30,722 nt of DNA, taken from assembly GCA_030044695.1 (NCBI GenBank), contig JASIDM010000102.1:1-30722 (forward strand), written 5' to 3'. A program made the translations under genes and the position numbers. Shown one piece after another: positions 1 through 8,184 of the stretch; position 1 is the stretch's first letter, and each line of letters begins with the position of its first letter. The notes below the pieces were generated by a model. It ran no database searches, was not told the DNA's origin, and saw nothing but the letters and a program-made list of their open reading frames with translations. Source of the DNA: Thermoplasmata archaeon. Its GTDB lineage: Archaea; Thermoplasmatota; Thermoplasmata; Lutacidiplasmatales; UBA184.

Positions 1-1
1 C

Positions 2-418
2 TGCGTCGGGAACGCGTGCCGCTCGCTGATGGCCGAGGCGATGTTCAACGCGCGGCCTCCTCCCGGATGGACGGCGGTCTCGGCCGGCACTCAGCCTGCG
101 GGCGCGGCGAACCCCCGGACCTCCCCGATGCTGGCGGAGATCGGCCTCACGGTCCCCGGTCATCCACCTCAGCTCCTGACCGAGGCGATGATGGACGAGG
201 CCCGTGTGAGGATCACCATGGGCTGCCTCGACGACGGGAGCTGTCCGGCGCACCTGAAGGGGCTCGAGCTGCGGGACTGGGCGCTTCCCGACCCTGCTCG
301 GCTGGACGACGCGGGGTTCCGACGGGTGCGCGAGCAGCTGCGGGGCCACGTCGAGGGCCTCCGCCGCGAGCTCCTCCTCGCCGACCGGCGCCGGGCCGCG
401 TTGCTCGCCCACCCGTAG
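2..418 (+). CDS. arsC: Arsenate reductase ArsC (LMW-phosphatase fold), 5' truncated by window edge
   Basis: Reduces arsenate to arsenite in the cytoplasm using a Cys relay, in the thioredoxin-coupled ArsC family. The reading frame is open from base 2 and opens directly with the phosphatase loop C-V-G-N-A-C-R-S, a CX5R motif with the nucleophilic Cys, followed by the family-typical L-M-A-E-A-M-F helix. Further on, I-T-M-G-C and S-C-P supply the two resolving Cys residues, and D-W-A-L-P-D-P is the usual ArsC C-terminal motif carrying the general-acid Asp. Only the first few residues are missing, so an ATG at 29 would be a false start that removes the active site. The stop at 416-418 is 6 bp before the aquaporin gene, which suggests an operon. 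A plain low-molecular-weight protein tyrosine phosphatase is the alternative, but the MGC...CP pair favours ArsC. Confidence 0.88.
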   Translation, partial: CVGNACRSLMAEAMFNARPPPGWTAVSAGTQPAGAANPRTSPMLAEIGLTVPGHPPQLLTEAMMDEARVRITMGCLDDGSCPAHLKGLELRDWALPDPARLDDAGFRRVREQLRGHVEGLRRELLLADRRRAALLAHP

Positions 419-424
419 CTTCCG

Positions 425-1120
425 GTGCCGCCCTCGGTGGCCGCCCGAGGCCTCGCCGAGATCGCCGGCACCGCCCTGCTGGTCGGGATCGGCACCGGCA
501 CTATCGTCGGTGCGGGTCGGATCGGAGGTGTTCCGCCGTGGCTGATGGGGCTGGCCTGGTTCGCCGCCGTGCTGCTGCCGATCGTCCTGTTCGTTCGGCG
601 CTCGGGGGCGCATCTGAACCCGGCGGTCACGCTGGCGCTGGCCGCGAGCGGTCGGCTGGCCTGGAAGGAGGTCCCGGGGTACTGGGGCGCCCAGTTCGCG
701 GGCGCGTTCCTCGCGAGCGCGACCGTCCTCCTCGCGCTGGGCGGCGGAGACCACCTCGGCGCGACGGTCCCGTCGAACGGGGACCTGCTCCGCGCGTTCC
801 TCGCGGAGGCCGGCTTCACGGCGCTGCTCATCGGAACCGTGTTCGTGGTGGCTGACCGGGGCGAGGGTCATCACCGTTGGAGGTTGCTGCTCCCCCCGGG
901 CGCCGTGGGGCTCTCGACGTTCGTCATCGGACCCTGGACCGGCAGCTCCCTGAACCTCGCGCGGACGATCGCCCCGGCGGTTCTCTCCGGCACCTACACG
1001 GACCTGTGGGTGTACCTGACCGCGGTCCCGCTGGCGGCCCTGATGATGGCGGCGGTGTGGAAGCCCCGGGCCGTTGACATCGAGGACCGGGGGCTGGGTC
1101 GTACGCTCGACACCCGTTGA
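425..1120 (+). CDS. MIP/aquaporin-family channel (arsenic-associated aquaglyceroporin-like)
   Basis: 231-residue polytopic membrane protein of the major intrinsic protein family, which forms channels for water, glycerol or arsenite. The first half-helix motif H-L-N-P-A-V-T (N65-P66-A67) is intact. The second reads S-L-N-L-A-R-T (N177-L178-A179), so the usual Pro is replaced by Leu while the pore Arg180 remains. About six hydrophobic segments are visible. The GTG at 425 follows the arsC stop by 6 bp, so the two are probably cotranscribed. In some bacteria an aquaglyceroporin replaces ArsB and lets arsenite leave after ArsC reduction (AqpS in Sinorhizobium). That role here is inferred from gene order, and no ArsR or ArsB is seen in the window. 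Confidence 0.85.
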   Translation: MPPSVAARGLAEIAGTALLVGIGTGTIVGAGRIGGVPPWLMGLAWFAAVLLPIVLFVRRSGAHLNPAVTLALAASGRLAWKEVPGYWGAQFAGAFLASATVLLALGGGDHLGATVPSNGDLLRAFLAEAGFTALLIGTVFVVADRGEGHHRWRLLLPPGAVGLSTFVIGPWTGSSLNLARTIAPAVLSGTYTDLWVYLTAVPLAALMMAAVWKPRAVDIEDRGLGRTLDTR

Positions 1121-1158
1121 GCGGGTCCGGTCGCCGCCGAGCTCCCGGGGAACGTGCC

Positions 1159-1800
1159 CTAACCTGAGTCCCGCGGCCCGAGACGGCTCCGCGCCGCGCG
1201 CTTCACGGCTCGGGGTCGCCGCGCGGCACGCACCTCACGGACGACCACCCACCGACGCTGGGCGATCTGGCGCGATCGGCGGAACCCGGCCTTGTCGAAC
1301 ATCCCGAGCGTCCCGCTGCAGAGGAAGGAGCTCGACGTTCGCTCTCCCGTGTAGTCCTCAGGGTACGCCTCCACCGTCCCACCCCCGGCCTCGGCGATGT
1401 ATCGGAGGGCCTCACGCAGGGCGCGGGAGGCGACGCCCCCACCCCGACGTTCTCGATCGACGAAGAAGCAGGTGATCCGCCAATCCGGGAGCGTCCGCAG
1501 ACCCTCCTCGTAGGCCTTGCGGCTTCGGATGTTCGGCAGCTCCGCGGTGGGCCCGAACTGACACCACCCCACCGCCTCGGAGCCGTCGAAGACCAGGGCC
1601 GCGTGGGCCCGACCTTCTCGGACGCGAGTTTCCTTCAACGCGCGATACCGACCGGCCCACTGCTTGTTCTCCCCCGGCAGGAGATGGAAGGAGATGCACC
1701 AACACCCCCCGAAGATCCCGCCGTGCTTCTCGACGAGCCGAGCGAACGCCGGCCAGGTGCGCGGCGAGAGGGGCGCGGACGTCAGCGGGGAACCTGCCAC
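1159..1800 (-). CDS. GNAT-family N-acetyltransferase
   Basis: 213 residues with the GNAT acetyl-CoA-binding core. The segment C-F-F-V-D-R-E-R-R-G-G-G-V-A-S-R-A-L is motif A, with the R/Q-x-x-G-x-A pyrophosphate loop, preceded by a beta strand (W-R-I-T-C-F-F-V). The N-terminal part holds F-G-G-C-W-C-I-S-F-H, a Cys-rich motif found in one GNAT subfamily of unknown substrate. The C-terminal about 25 residues are Arg-rich and probably disordered. The start is GTG (1798-1800). It converges with the aquaporin gene, leaving 38 bp between the stops. The substrate cannot be told from the sequence. Confidence 0.82.
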   Translation of the reverse strand: MAGSPLTSAPLSPRTWPAFARLVEKHGGIFGGCWCISFHLLPGENKQWAGRYRALKETRVREGRAHAALVFDGSEAVGWCQFGPTAELPNIRSRKAYEEGLRTLPDWRITCFFVDRERRGGGVASRALREALRYIAEAGGGTVEAYPEDYTGERTSSSFLCSGTLGMFDKAGFRRSRQIAQRRWVVVREVRAARRPRAVKRAARSRLGPRDSG

Positions 1801-1968
1801 AAGAGGCCGGGAGCAGCAACATCTACGAGAGCGTTTGCCTGGCTGCTTCGAGGCAGGGGCGGGCTGAGGCGCCGTCGTGAGGGCGCGACGGGTCGGCGAC
1901 GGAACTCGAAGCCGTGCTCGGCCCTTGGCCGGCGACGGCGCATCCTACGGCCCCCCACCCTCGGGGAC

Positions 1969-2640
1969 CTACAGCGCCGTCCCGCAGGCAGGACAGGTCG
2001 AGTACTGACCGACCGGCCAGATCTTGCCGCAGCGCGCGCACCCAACGGCGGTCCGGCCGTTCACCGACACCGGCGGGGGCGGCTCCGGAGGGCGCGCGGC
2101 GACCGTAGGGCGGGGGATCGCGCGGGGACGAGGCCGAGGCGCGGCTCTCCCCGAGCGCGACGGCGCGGCCGCCTCGTCCTCGGAGCGCACGCTCGGGCGG
2201 AACCCCAGGATGATGAGCACCACGCTCAGCGGGATCAGCACACCGGCGATCACGTCCCCGATCGTCACGCCGCCGGAGACGGTGAGCGTGAAGTTCGCGG
2301 CCTCGTGCGTGGAGCCGCTGCAGGCGTACAGGGAGTAGGTCGTCCCCGGCTGGAGCGTGGCGGAGAACGACCCGGCCTGGGCGTCGCCGCTCGCGAGGGC
2401 ATTCGCCGGCCCCGGGCACAGCGCCGCGCCGCTGACCAGGTACGCCTGGGTGTCAGGACTGCCGGCCGACCACGATACGCGGGCCGAGGTGGAGGTCACC
2501 GCGAACGGCGTGATTCGCCACGCCGAGCCGGCGGCGACCTGTTCGGAGGTCGCGCTGAAGCCCGCCAGGGCGCTCGCAAGCAGCAACGCCGCGCCGACCA
2601 CGAGCAGGGCGAGCCCGAGACCGAACCGCACCCAGCGCAC
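1969..2640 (-). CDS. Membrane-anchored protein with extracellular domain and C-terminal zinc ribbon
   Basis: 223 residues, family not recognised. An N-terminal hydrophobic helix (residues about 5-28) is followed by a roughly 100-residue Ser/Thr-rich domain that looks beta-rich and extracellular (fibronectin-III-like: T-S-A-R-V-S-W, then T-T-Y-S-L-Y-A). A second helix (about 133-150) and a basic Arg/Pro linker lead to a C-terminal zinc ribbon with C-A-R-C-G-K and C-P-A-C-G-T. The zinc ribbon should therefore be cytoplasmic. The start is GTG at 2638-2640. A TATA-like box on the minus strand at 2664-2672 is about 28 bp upstream, consistent with a leaderless transcript. The neighbouring divergent gene encodes a large surface protein. 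Confidence 0.7.
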   Translation of the reverse strand: MRWVRFGLGLALLVVGAALLLASALAGFSATSEQVAAGSAWRITPFAVTSTSARVSWSAGSPDTQAYLVSGAALCPGPANALASGDAQAGSFSATLQPGTTYSLYACSGSTHEAANFTLTVSGGVTIGDVIAGVLIPLSVVLIILGFRPSVRSEDEAAAPSRSGRAAPRPRPRAIPRPTVAARPPEPPPPVSVNGRTAVGCARCGKIWPVGQYSTCPACGTAL

Positions 2641-2663
2641 GTACCTTGAGCGCCCCGGATTGA

Positions 2664-2672
2664 GTTAATTTT
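2664..2672 (-). promoter_or_regulatory. TATA-like box for the zinc-ribbon membrane protein
   Basis: The minus strand reads AAAATTAAC, centred about 28 bp upstream of the GTG at 2640. It is the only AT-rich stretch in the intergenic region. The spacing matches an archaeal box A with transcription starting at or next to the start codon. Confidence 0.45.
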
Positions 2673-2769
2673 GGCGGTCCTCCTCAAGGGGCGATTCGGA
2701 GCTCGGCGGACGGGGGGACCCGGAGCGATATCCGCGGCCGGAGCGTCCCCCTCCCGGTCGGTGGGGACG

Positions 2770-5700
2770 ATGAGCGGCGCTCGCTCTTCCCGCAGACGTT
2801 GGCCGCGGCGCCCGCGGGTCCCGAGGACCGTCCTCGTACTCGCCGTGCTGCTCCTCCTGGCCTCGGTCACCTTCCCGGTGGGCCGGACGCCACCACCCCG
2901 CGGTACGCTCGGTGAGGTGGCGGCGCTCCAGCCGTCGACCCCCCGCGGATCGGAGCCAGCGCCGGCAGCTCCCGTGGCACTTCAGGTGTCGAGCGACCCG
3001 CTCAGCACGACCGACACGCTCGACCTGAACAACGGGTCGCTCATGGCAGGGAACCAGATCCTAGCGGGCTCGAGTCCCGACCCGTGGTACGTCGCCTTCG
3101 ACCCGACCCTCGATCGGCTCTACGTAGCGTCCTACTGCTCGGTGTTCGTCCTCGATCCATCGACGCTGACGGTCGAGGGGACCCTCACCGCGGCCCAGGG
3201 ATGTGCGATCCTTTACCTCCCGTCCACGGGGGACCTGTACCTGAGCAGCCCGGGCAACGTGACGGTCGTCGATCCCGCCACGGCGGCGGTCGTCACCCGG
3301 ATCCCCGCTTCCGACGCGGGCGCCGTCGAAGGACTGTTCGTCTACGTTCCTCGGGCCAACGCGATCCTGGTCGGCGACGAGCTCGGCGAGAGCGCCAACG
3401 TCGTGAACCTGACGCTCGGGCGTGTCACCACGAACGTCACGACGGGGCTCTACGTCGACGACGGAGCGTACGATCCCGACAACGGCAACGTCTACCTGAA
3501 CGGCTACGAGAACGACACGGTCGAGATGGTGAACTCGTCGACCTGGGCGGTGAGGTTCCTGCCGCTGCCGTCGGATCTGTTCGGCTTCCTGGAGGGCGTG
3601 GGCGTGGACACTCGGACCGGCAACGTCTACGCGAGCTCCGCGTTCTACTGCACGGGGTGCGGCTACGAGGATCTCGTCGAGCTCTCGGGGGAGAATGGTT
3701 CGGTGCTCGCCGTCCACGGCCTCGGAGCTTACACCACCGGCATGGCGTACGACAACGCCACCAACCTGCTATTCGTCGCGGCTCCGGCCCGGGACGACGT
3801 CTTCGCCGTGGACCCGGACAACATGTCGGTATTCACCACCGTGCACCTCCCGACGACCGCGGTCCCGCTCCTGATCGAACCCTGGTCGCCGGCGTACGTG
3901 CCCCAGCTGAACACCATCTACCTCCCGACGGCCTCGCAAGGGTACCTCTTCGCGCTCTCGGACCGGACCCTCGAGGTCTACCGAACGTGGGGAGGCCAGG
4001 CGGACCCCCTCAGCGAGACCTGGGACACGGCCTGCGGCTGTCTCGTGGTCGGCGACTACCTCGAGAACGTGCTGTACTACGTGAACGGGACCAGTTACCA
4101 GATCCTGGAGACGGTGCCGCTCTCCGGCTCGGTCCGCGGCGTCACGTACGACGACCAGACCGATCAGCTGTGGGTCGGCCTGGGGTTCATCACCGGTTCC
4201 GGGGGCGTGGCGATCCTCAACGGCGCCAACGGCAGCCTCGTGACCACGCTCGACACGGCCGTGTGGGCGAACGCCCCGGCGTTCGACCCGGTCGATCAGC
4301 GCATGTTCGTGCCGGTGGTGACGCCCGGCCAGGTCGACATCTACAACGCGACGAACCTGACGGAGCTGGCGGAGGTCCCCGACACCGCCGCGACGAACGC
4401 GGTGTGGGACTCGGCGAACGATCGCGTCTACGTCTCGGACTGGGAGGCGAACAACGTGACCGTGCTCGACGGCGCCACGGGGGCCGTCGTGACGACGATC
4501 ACGGACGTGCCGGGGCCGGACGCGATCGTTGTCGACCCGACGACCTCGCGGGTCTACACGGGCGACCAGAACTCCCCCGAGATCTCCGTCCTCGACCCGA
4601 ACGACGATCTCGTGGTCGGCAACCTCTCCTTCCCACCCTACGCCGCCGGACTCCTGGTCGCTCCGTCAGGGGAGCAGCTGTACGTGACGAGCGAGGGCGC
4701 GAACCTGACCGTCCTCAACCTCACGGGCAACGGTTCCACAACGGTCCCTGCCGGCGCGGAGACCTACGCGATCGCGACGCTGCCCTCCGGCGTCGTCGCG
4801 CTCACGGACCTGGAGGGCGGGGTCTACTTCCTCGCCTCCGGGGGACCGTACCCGTTGACGACCCCCGTCCTGAGCATCCAGCCGAGCTACGTCGCCATCA
4901 ACGCGTCCTTCACGATCTCGGTCGCCGTCGCGGGGGGTACGGGAGGGCTCACGTACTCCTACTCCGGTCTTCCGTCCGGCTGCGTGGGCGCCGACGTGAG
5001 CACCCTCGTCTGCTCGGCGAGTCAGGGCGGACAGTTCGACGTGGGCGTTACCGTCAACGACTCCGCCGGGGATCGAACGAGCAGCTCCGCCACGCTCTGG
5101 GTCGCCTGGCCGACCTACGTGACGTTCGTGGAGCAGGGGCTTCCCGCCGGCACCGCCTGGAATGTGACGCTGGGCGGCGTGACCGTCTCGTCGACCACGA
5201 ACACGGTCCTCGTCGGGGTGCTCAACGGGACCTTCCGCTACACCGTCGGTACCTCCGACCGTCAGTTCGAAGCCGCAGGAGGCTCGTTCACCGAGACCGG
5301 CGTGGCGTTGACCGAGTCGGTGGTCTTCCACCTGGTCACGTTCGCCGTGAGCTTCCTGGAGACCGGCCTACCCCTCGGCACCCCCTGGTCCGTGGTCGTG
5401 GGGGGGACGAGCTTCGCCGCGAGCGGAACGGCGGTCGTCGTGGAGGAACCGAACGCCAGCTACGTGTACCACGTCACGACACCGGACACCGACTACACCG
5501 CGAGCGTCGGCAGCTTCACGGTGGCCGGGGCTCCCCTCACCGAATCGGTCGTGTTTCGCCCGGTGACGTTCACGGTCACGTTCACCGAGACCGGTCTCCC
5601 CTCGGGGACCTCCTGGACCGTGGTCATCGGCGGGGTGGCGCATGCCTCCACAGGGTCGTCGATCACCCTCGAGGAGCCGAACGCGAGCTACCGCTTCACG

Positions 5701-5934
5701 GTCGGCGCCGTCTCGGGATTCTCCGCGAGCCCCTCCACCGGGACCTTCACCGTGGACGGTTCGAGCGTGGACCAGGTGCTGGCGTTCTCCGCAGCCTCAC
5801 GGCCCGCGACCCTCCTCGGTCTCCCACCGACCGACTTCTACGCCCTCGTGGGGGGCGTCGCGGCGGCCGCCGTCGGTGCCGCGGCCCTCCTTCGGTGGAG
5901 AAGAGGGCGCTTTCGCCCACCCGGTTCGCCGTAG
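2770..5934 (+). CDS. Large surface protein: YVTN beta-propeller plus three 76-residue repeats and C-terminal membrane anchor
   Basis: 1054 residues, exported. A basic N-terminus and hydrophobic segment (T-V-L-V-L-A-V-L-L-L-L-A) form a signal or anchor. Then come many propeller blades with YVTN-type signatures such as D-P-x-x-x-R-L-Y-V-A-S and V-F-V-L-D-P-S-T, running to about residue 690. A PKD-like stretch (about 710-780) follows, then three repeats beginning F-x-E-x-G-L-P, and a final helix (F-Y-A-L-V-G-G-V-A-A-A-A-V-G) with a basic tail. Many N-x-S/T sequons suggest N-glycosylation. The frame is open back to a TTG at 2671, but the ATG at 2770 is preferred because it places the signal near the N-terminus and follows a G-rich stretch. 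The likely role is in cell surface or adhesion; the specific function is unknown. Confidence 0.8.
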   Translation: MSGARSSRRRWPRRPRVPRTVLVLAVLLLLASVTFPVGRTPPPRGTLGEVAALQPSTPRGSEPAPAAPVALQVSSDPLSTTDTLDLNNGSLMAGNQILAGSSPDPWYVAFDPTLDRLYVASYCSVFVLDPSTLTVEGTLTAAQGCAILYLPSTGDLYLSSPGNVTVVDPATAAVVTRIPASDAGAVEGLFVYVPRANAILVGDELGESANVVNLTLGRVTTNVTTGLYVDDGAYDPDNGNVYLNGYENDTVEMVNSSTWAVRFLPLPSDLFGFLEGVGVDTRTGNVYASSAFYCTGCGYEDLVELSGENGSVLAVHGLGAYTTGMAYDNATNLLFVAAPARDDVFAVDPDNMSVFTTVHLPTTAVPLLIEPWSPAYVPQLNTIYLPTASQGYLFALSDRTLEVYRTWGGQADPLSETWDTACGCLVVGDYLENVLYYVNGTSYQILETVPLSGSVRGVTYDDQTDQLWVGLGFITGSGGVAILNGANGSLVTTLDTAVWANAPAFDPVDQRMFVPVVTPGQVDIYNATNLTELAEVPDTAATNAVWDSANDRVYVSDWEANNVTVLDGATGAVVTTITDVPGPDAIVVDPTTSRVYTGDQNSPEISVLDPNDDLVVGNLSFPPYAAGLLVAPSGEQLYVTSEGANLTVLNLTGNGSTTVPAGAETYAIATLPSGVVALTDLEGGVYFLASGGPYPLTTPVLSIQPSYVAINASFTISVAVAGGTGGLTYSYSGLPSGCVGADVSTLVCSASQGGQFDVGVTVNDSAGDRTSSSATLWVAWPTYVTFVEQGLPAGTAWNVTLGGVTVSSTTNTVLVGVLNGTFRYTVGTSDRQFEAAGGSFTETGVALTESVVFHLVTFAVSFLETGLPLGTPWSVVVGGTSFAASGTAVVVEEPNASYVYHVTTPDTDYTASVGSFTVAGAPLTESVVFRPVTFTVTFTETGLPSGTSWTVVIGGVAHASTGSSITLEEPNASYRFTVGAVSGFSASPSTGTFTVDGSSVDQVLAFSAASRPATLLGLPPTDFYALVGGVAAAAVGAAALLRWRRGRFRPPGSP
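5107..5790 (+). repeat. Three tandem 228-bp (76-residue) coding repeats
   Basis: The phrases FVEQGLP, FLETGLP and FTETGLP start at 5125, 5353 and 5581, exactly 228 bp apart each time. Each unit continues with x-G-T-x-W-x-V and ends with a G-S/T-F-T-x-x-G motif. The units have diverged in DNA but kept identical length, as expected of small beta-sandwich stalk domains near the membrane anchor. Confidence 0.85.
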
Positions 5935-6054
5935 GAAGGGGGAACGCTCCGGCCGGGGCGGTCGAAGGTACTGACACCGGTTCCTCATCCTCGGATCCGA
6001 ACTCCCCGGTCCCGGGGATCCGAGTCGTCGTCGGGCCGTGCCCTCCGGACTGGC

Positions 6055-6528
6055 TCAGGCGCTCTGGAAGGCCGCTTTGGCGTCGTCCTCGGCGGCGATC
6101 CCGCGGAGGGCCCGATCCCAGCCGAGCGTTCCACCCGCCAGCGCGAGCACGCCGAAGGCTGCCAGGGCGAGGGGAACGACGGGGAGGAGCGAGCCGGAAT
6201 CCAAGGCGAGGACTCCGACCCCGATGCCGACCCCGGCGGCCCCGAGGAGCGCGAGCGTCGTCTCGGTGTAGCCGAGCCACGTGGTCGGCAGCGCCGGGAG
6301 CACCAGGAGGAGACCAACACTGATCAACGGTACGCGCCCGCCGAGGAGGAGTCCCTCGACCGTGACGAGCCCGCCGAAAAGGGCTACCGCTTTCCAAGCC
6401 GCCAGGGAGTCTTCGACGTAGGCGACATCGGGACTCTCGAAGGGGTCCTCGGGTTCGGTCGACTGGCCGTACGCCGAGGTGGGGAAGGCCTCCGGGACGA
6501 TCGGCCGAAGATTCGTCCCACCGCCCAT
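6055..6528 (-). CDS. Small polytopic membrane protein, unknown function
   Basis: 157 residues, family not recognised. The acidic N-terminus (E-P-E-D-P-F-E-S-P-D, residues about 25-40) is followed by four hydrophobic segments (about 46-63, 67-85, 88-105 and 112-132) and a short charged cytoplasmic tail. ATG start at 6526-6528. On the minus strand an AT-richer GCTAATCG around 6545-6553 could serve as a TATA box. It converges with the beta-propeller gene, about 120 bp apart. Confidence 0.6.
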   Translation of the reverse strand: MGGGTNLRPIVPEAFPTSAYGQSTEPEDPFESPDVAYVEDSLAAWKAVALFGGLVTVEGLLLGGRVPLISVGLLLVLPALPTTWLGYTETTLALLGAAGVGIGVGVLALDSGSLLPVVPLALAAFGVLALAGGTLGWDRALRGIAAEDDAKAAFQSA

Positions 6529-6895
6529 GGACGTGGCCTCGTGGACGATTAGCGACCTCGGACTCTTCAGCGTGATGGTCGAGGACTTGACACGGCCCTC
6601 ACGAGCCCTGTCGAGTCTCCCTCGTCAGGGCGAGGGCAGCTGACGCTCAAGGCGCGGGCTTGGTGACCTCGGGAGAAGGCACCCCGACGCGCTTCGAGTC
6701 GAACTACGGCTCGACTCCTTGAGACCGTCGGACCAACCGGGCGCACACCAGCCCTCGTCTGCCGCCCGCTTCGCGTGGTAACGGTTCTTGAAGAGGATCA
6801 GCGAACAGCGAGCTTTATCGACAACCCTATCTGCGACCTGACTCGGGTTCGTGCCGCCGAAACCGCATGAGTCCCCGTGGTGTTAATCTGGCGAC
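6529..6895. other. Intergenic stretch without a supported gene
   Basis: No reading frame here shows a recognisable protein. It holds one clear inverted repeat (6696-6717) and an AT-rich patch around 6810-6830. Base composition is lower in GC than the flanking genes to the left, marking the start of the region with atypical composition. Confidence 0.5.
6696..6717. repeat. Inverted repeat (7-bp stem, 8-nt loop)
   Basis: GAGTCGA (6696-6702) and TCGACTC (6711-6717) are perfect reverse complements around an 8-nt loop. It lies in non-coding DNA. It could be an operator or RNA hairpin; nothing fixes its role. Confidence 0.4.
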
Positions 6896-6922
6896 TTGGA
6901 TGAGGGGCGCAGGGTGGTCCAG

Positions 6923-7390
6923 ATGGGGTTCAGTGACATGCTGAACACTGTGCCGAACAGGGCTTGGCCGTGGCTCCTCCTGACTCTTGGCGTGGTCGCC
7001 TCCCCGGCGCTCGTAGCGATTCTCGCTAGTTTGGATTTCGGACCACACCTTTCGCCGGGAAGACTATGGATAGGCGTAGTTTTCATATCTGCAATCTACG
7101 CAGGCGTCGTAGGAGTGTTCACCTGGGCCTACTCGTACAGAGCTCCGACGAGCGTTGTCATCACAGACTCCGGGGTGCGATGCGTCATCCGATTCTCGCC
7201 CCTAAAGCGATTTGCGCCCAGGAGTCTCGACATCGCCTTCGATCAGGTACGCTCCATACATGCGTTGTTTCCGTTCTGGGCCGTACGTTTCAATACGCCC
7301 GTAGGCGGGACATGGTTTGTGTACTTGTCGCGGAAGAACGCCCTGACGGCTCGAGAAGCGTGGAAGACGTGGAAATCCAGCGTAGGATGA
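6923..7390 (+). CDS. Small membrane protein with two helices and a beta-rich C-terminal domain
   Basis: 155 residues from the ATG at 6923 (a TTG at 6896 and an ATG at 6938 are alternatives). Two hydrophobic segments (W-P-W-L-L-L-T-L-G-V-V-A and G-V-V-F-I-S-A-I-Y-A-G-V-V-G) are followed by an approximately 75-residue soluble domain rich in beta strands (S-V-V-I-T-D-S-G-V-R-C-V-I-R-F), resembling the arrangement of membrane-bound PH-like proteins. The same layout recurs in the genes at 14581 and 15719, so these may be distant relatives, although this one lies outside the direct repeats that bound the island. A TTAAT box near 6882-6887 lies about 38 bp upstream. Codon use is less GC-biased than in genes to the left. 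Confidence 0.6.
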   Translation: MGFSDMLNTVPNRAWPWLLLTLGVVASPALVAILASLDFGPHLSPGRLWIGVVFISAIYAGVVGVFTWAYSYRAPTSVVITDSGVRCVIRFSPLKRFAPRSLDIAFDQVRSIHALFPFWAVRFNTPVGGTWFVYLSRKNALTAREAWKTWKSSVG

Positions 7391-8184
7391 TCCGCTAGTT
7401 CCCGCGAGTTGCGGGCGCGGCACGAGCGCACGTCGAGTCGTCGGGAGGGCTCGCACTAGGACAGTTTCTCCGACACCTGGGCCCAGATGACCCCGTGGGG
7501 CGGAGTGCTGTTGAGCCCATCGTATCGAGTACTGCCCCCGAACTCCTCTCCCCGCCTTCGAACCGGTAGGTTCACGATCCCGCGCGTGCTCCGTGCAACC
7601 TCACGACTCGGGGCCATGACGACCCACGCTGCGGGGTGCAGGGGTAGCCCACCTCGTGGGGACCATCCCCCAGAACCGACAACCTGACCGAGGTGAACGC
7701 CACAATCGTGAGGCTGGACCAACCTCGGGATTTCGCCCGACGTCAGAACGTCTGGCAGCGGGAGCCGGCGTCCACGTTGGGCCCGGATCCCGCGCTCCGA
7801 TCGCGTCGCTCCTAAGGCCCTGTCTGAGCCGCCAGAGGGGTACCTACCGAAAGTTCGGATCCCTCCTCAACGCCGGGTTCCGTCGGGTCCACCCCCCCCA
7901 CTGAGACTGGACCCATACCAAGGTGGCGGGTCGAGCATAGTTTCAATTCAGGCGCCGTACCTCGTTAGGACCTTCAGGGCCTGCCTCCCAGGGCAGCGAC
8001 AGACCTCAGGCGACGGCCACACCGCGTAGCCATGGAGTACGGCAAGTGGCGGGCACGTACGTCACTGTTTCGAAACTGTCTGCCGAACTTGACGACTCCG
8101 ACATGTTTTTCTATCGATAGGCGGTCACCCCCGCTGGGGCAGCAGGGGTGCCGGGACCCCGGCTCGACTCCGAACGGAGGCGGA
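7391..8184. other. Long non-coding stretch carrying the left 44-bp repeat
   Basis: About 790 bp with no convincing gene. Short open frames on both strands here match no recognisable protein and have no consistent codon bias. No tyrosine-recombinase signature (R...HxxR...Y) was seen in any frame. It contains the left copy of the direct repeat (7794-7837). The frame of the giant protein is open back to 8032, so part of 8032-8184 could be coding. Confidence 0.5.
7794..7837 (+). repeat. Left 44-bp direct repeat (candidate attachment site)
   Basis: Matches 16268-16311 at 42 of 44 positions, differing only at the 16th and 32nd bases. The last 11 bases (AGCCGCCAGAG, with G preserved at the tRNA edge) equal the 3' end of the tRNA-Thr gene in antisense. 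Identity stops immediately on both sides. There is no further tRNA sequence at this copy. Confidence 0.85.

Noticed and set aside
16..855. Long Arg/Pro/Gly-rich open frame across arsC and the aquaporin gene
   Set aside because: Frame-shifted shadow of two well-supported genes; low-complexity composition typical of out-of-frame high-GC DNA.
3084..6323. 1079-codon open frame overlapping the beta-propeller gene
   Set aside because: Arg-rich shadow in the +2 frame of the 2770-5934 gene; no domain signatures.
7456..7722. 88-codon minus-strand frame near the left repeat, considered as an integrase remnant
   Set aside because: No R-HxxR-Y pattern, no helical integrase core and no start signals; nothing supports it as a gene.
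7794..7837. Second tRNA-Thr gene or pseudogene at the left repeat
   Set aside because: Only the last 11 nt of the tRNA match; the rest of the repeat is downstream flank, and no cloverleaf follows.
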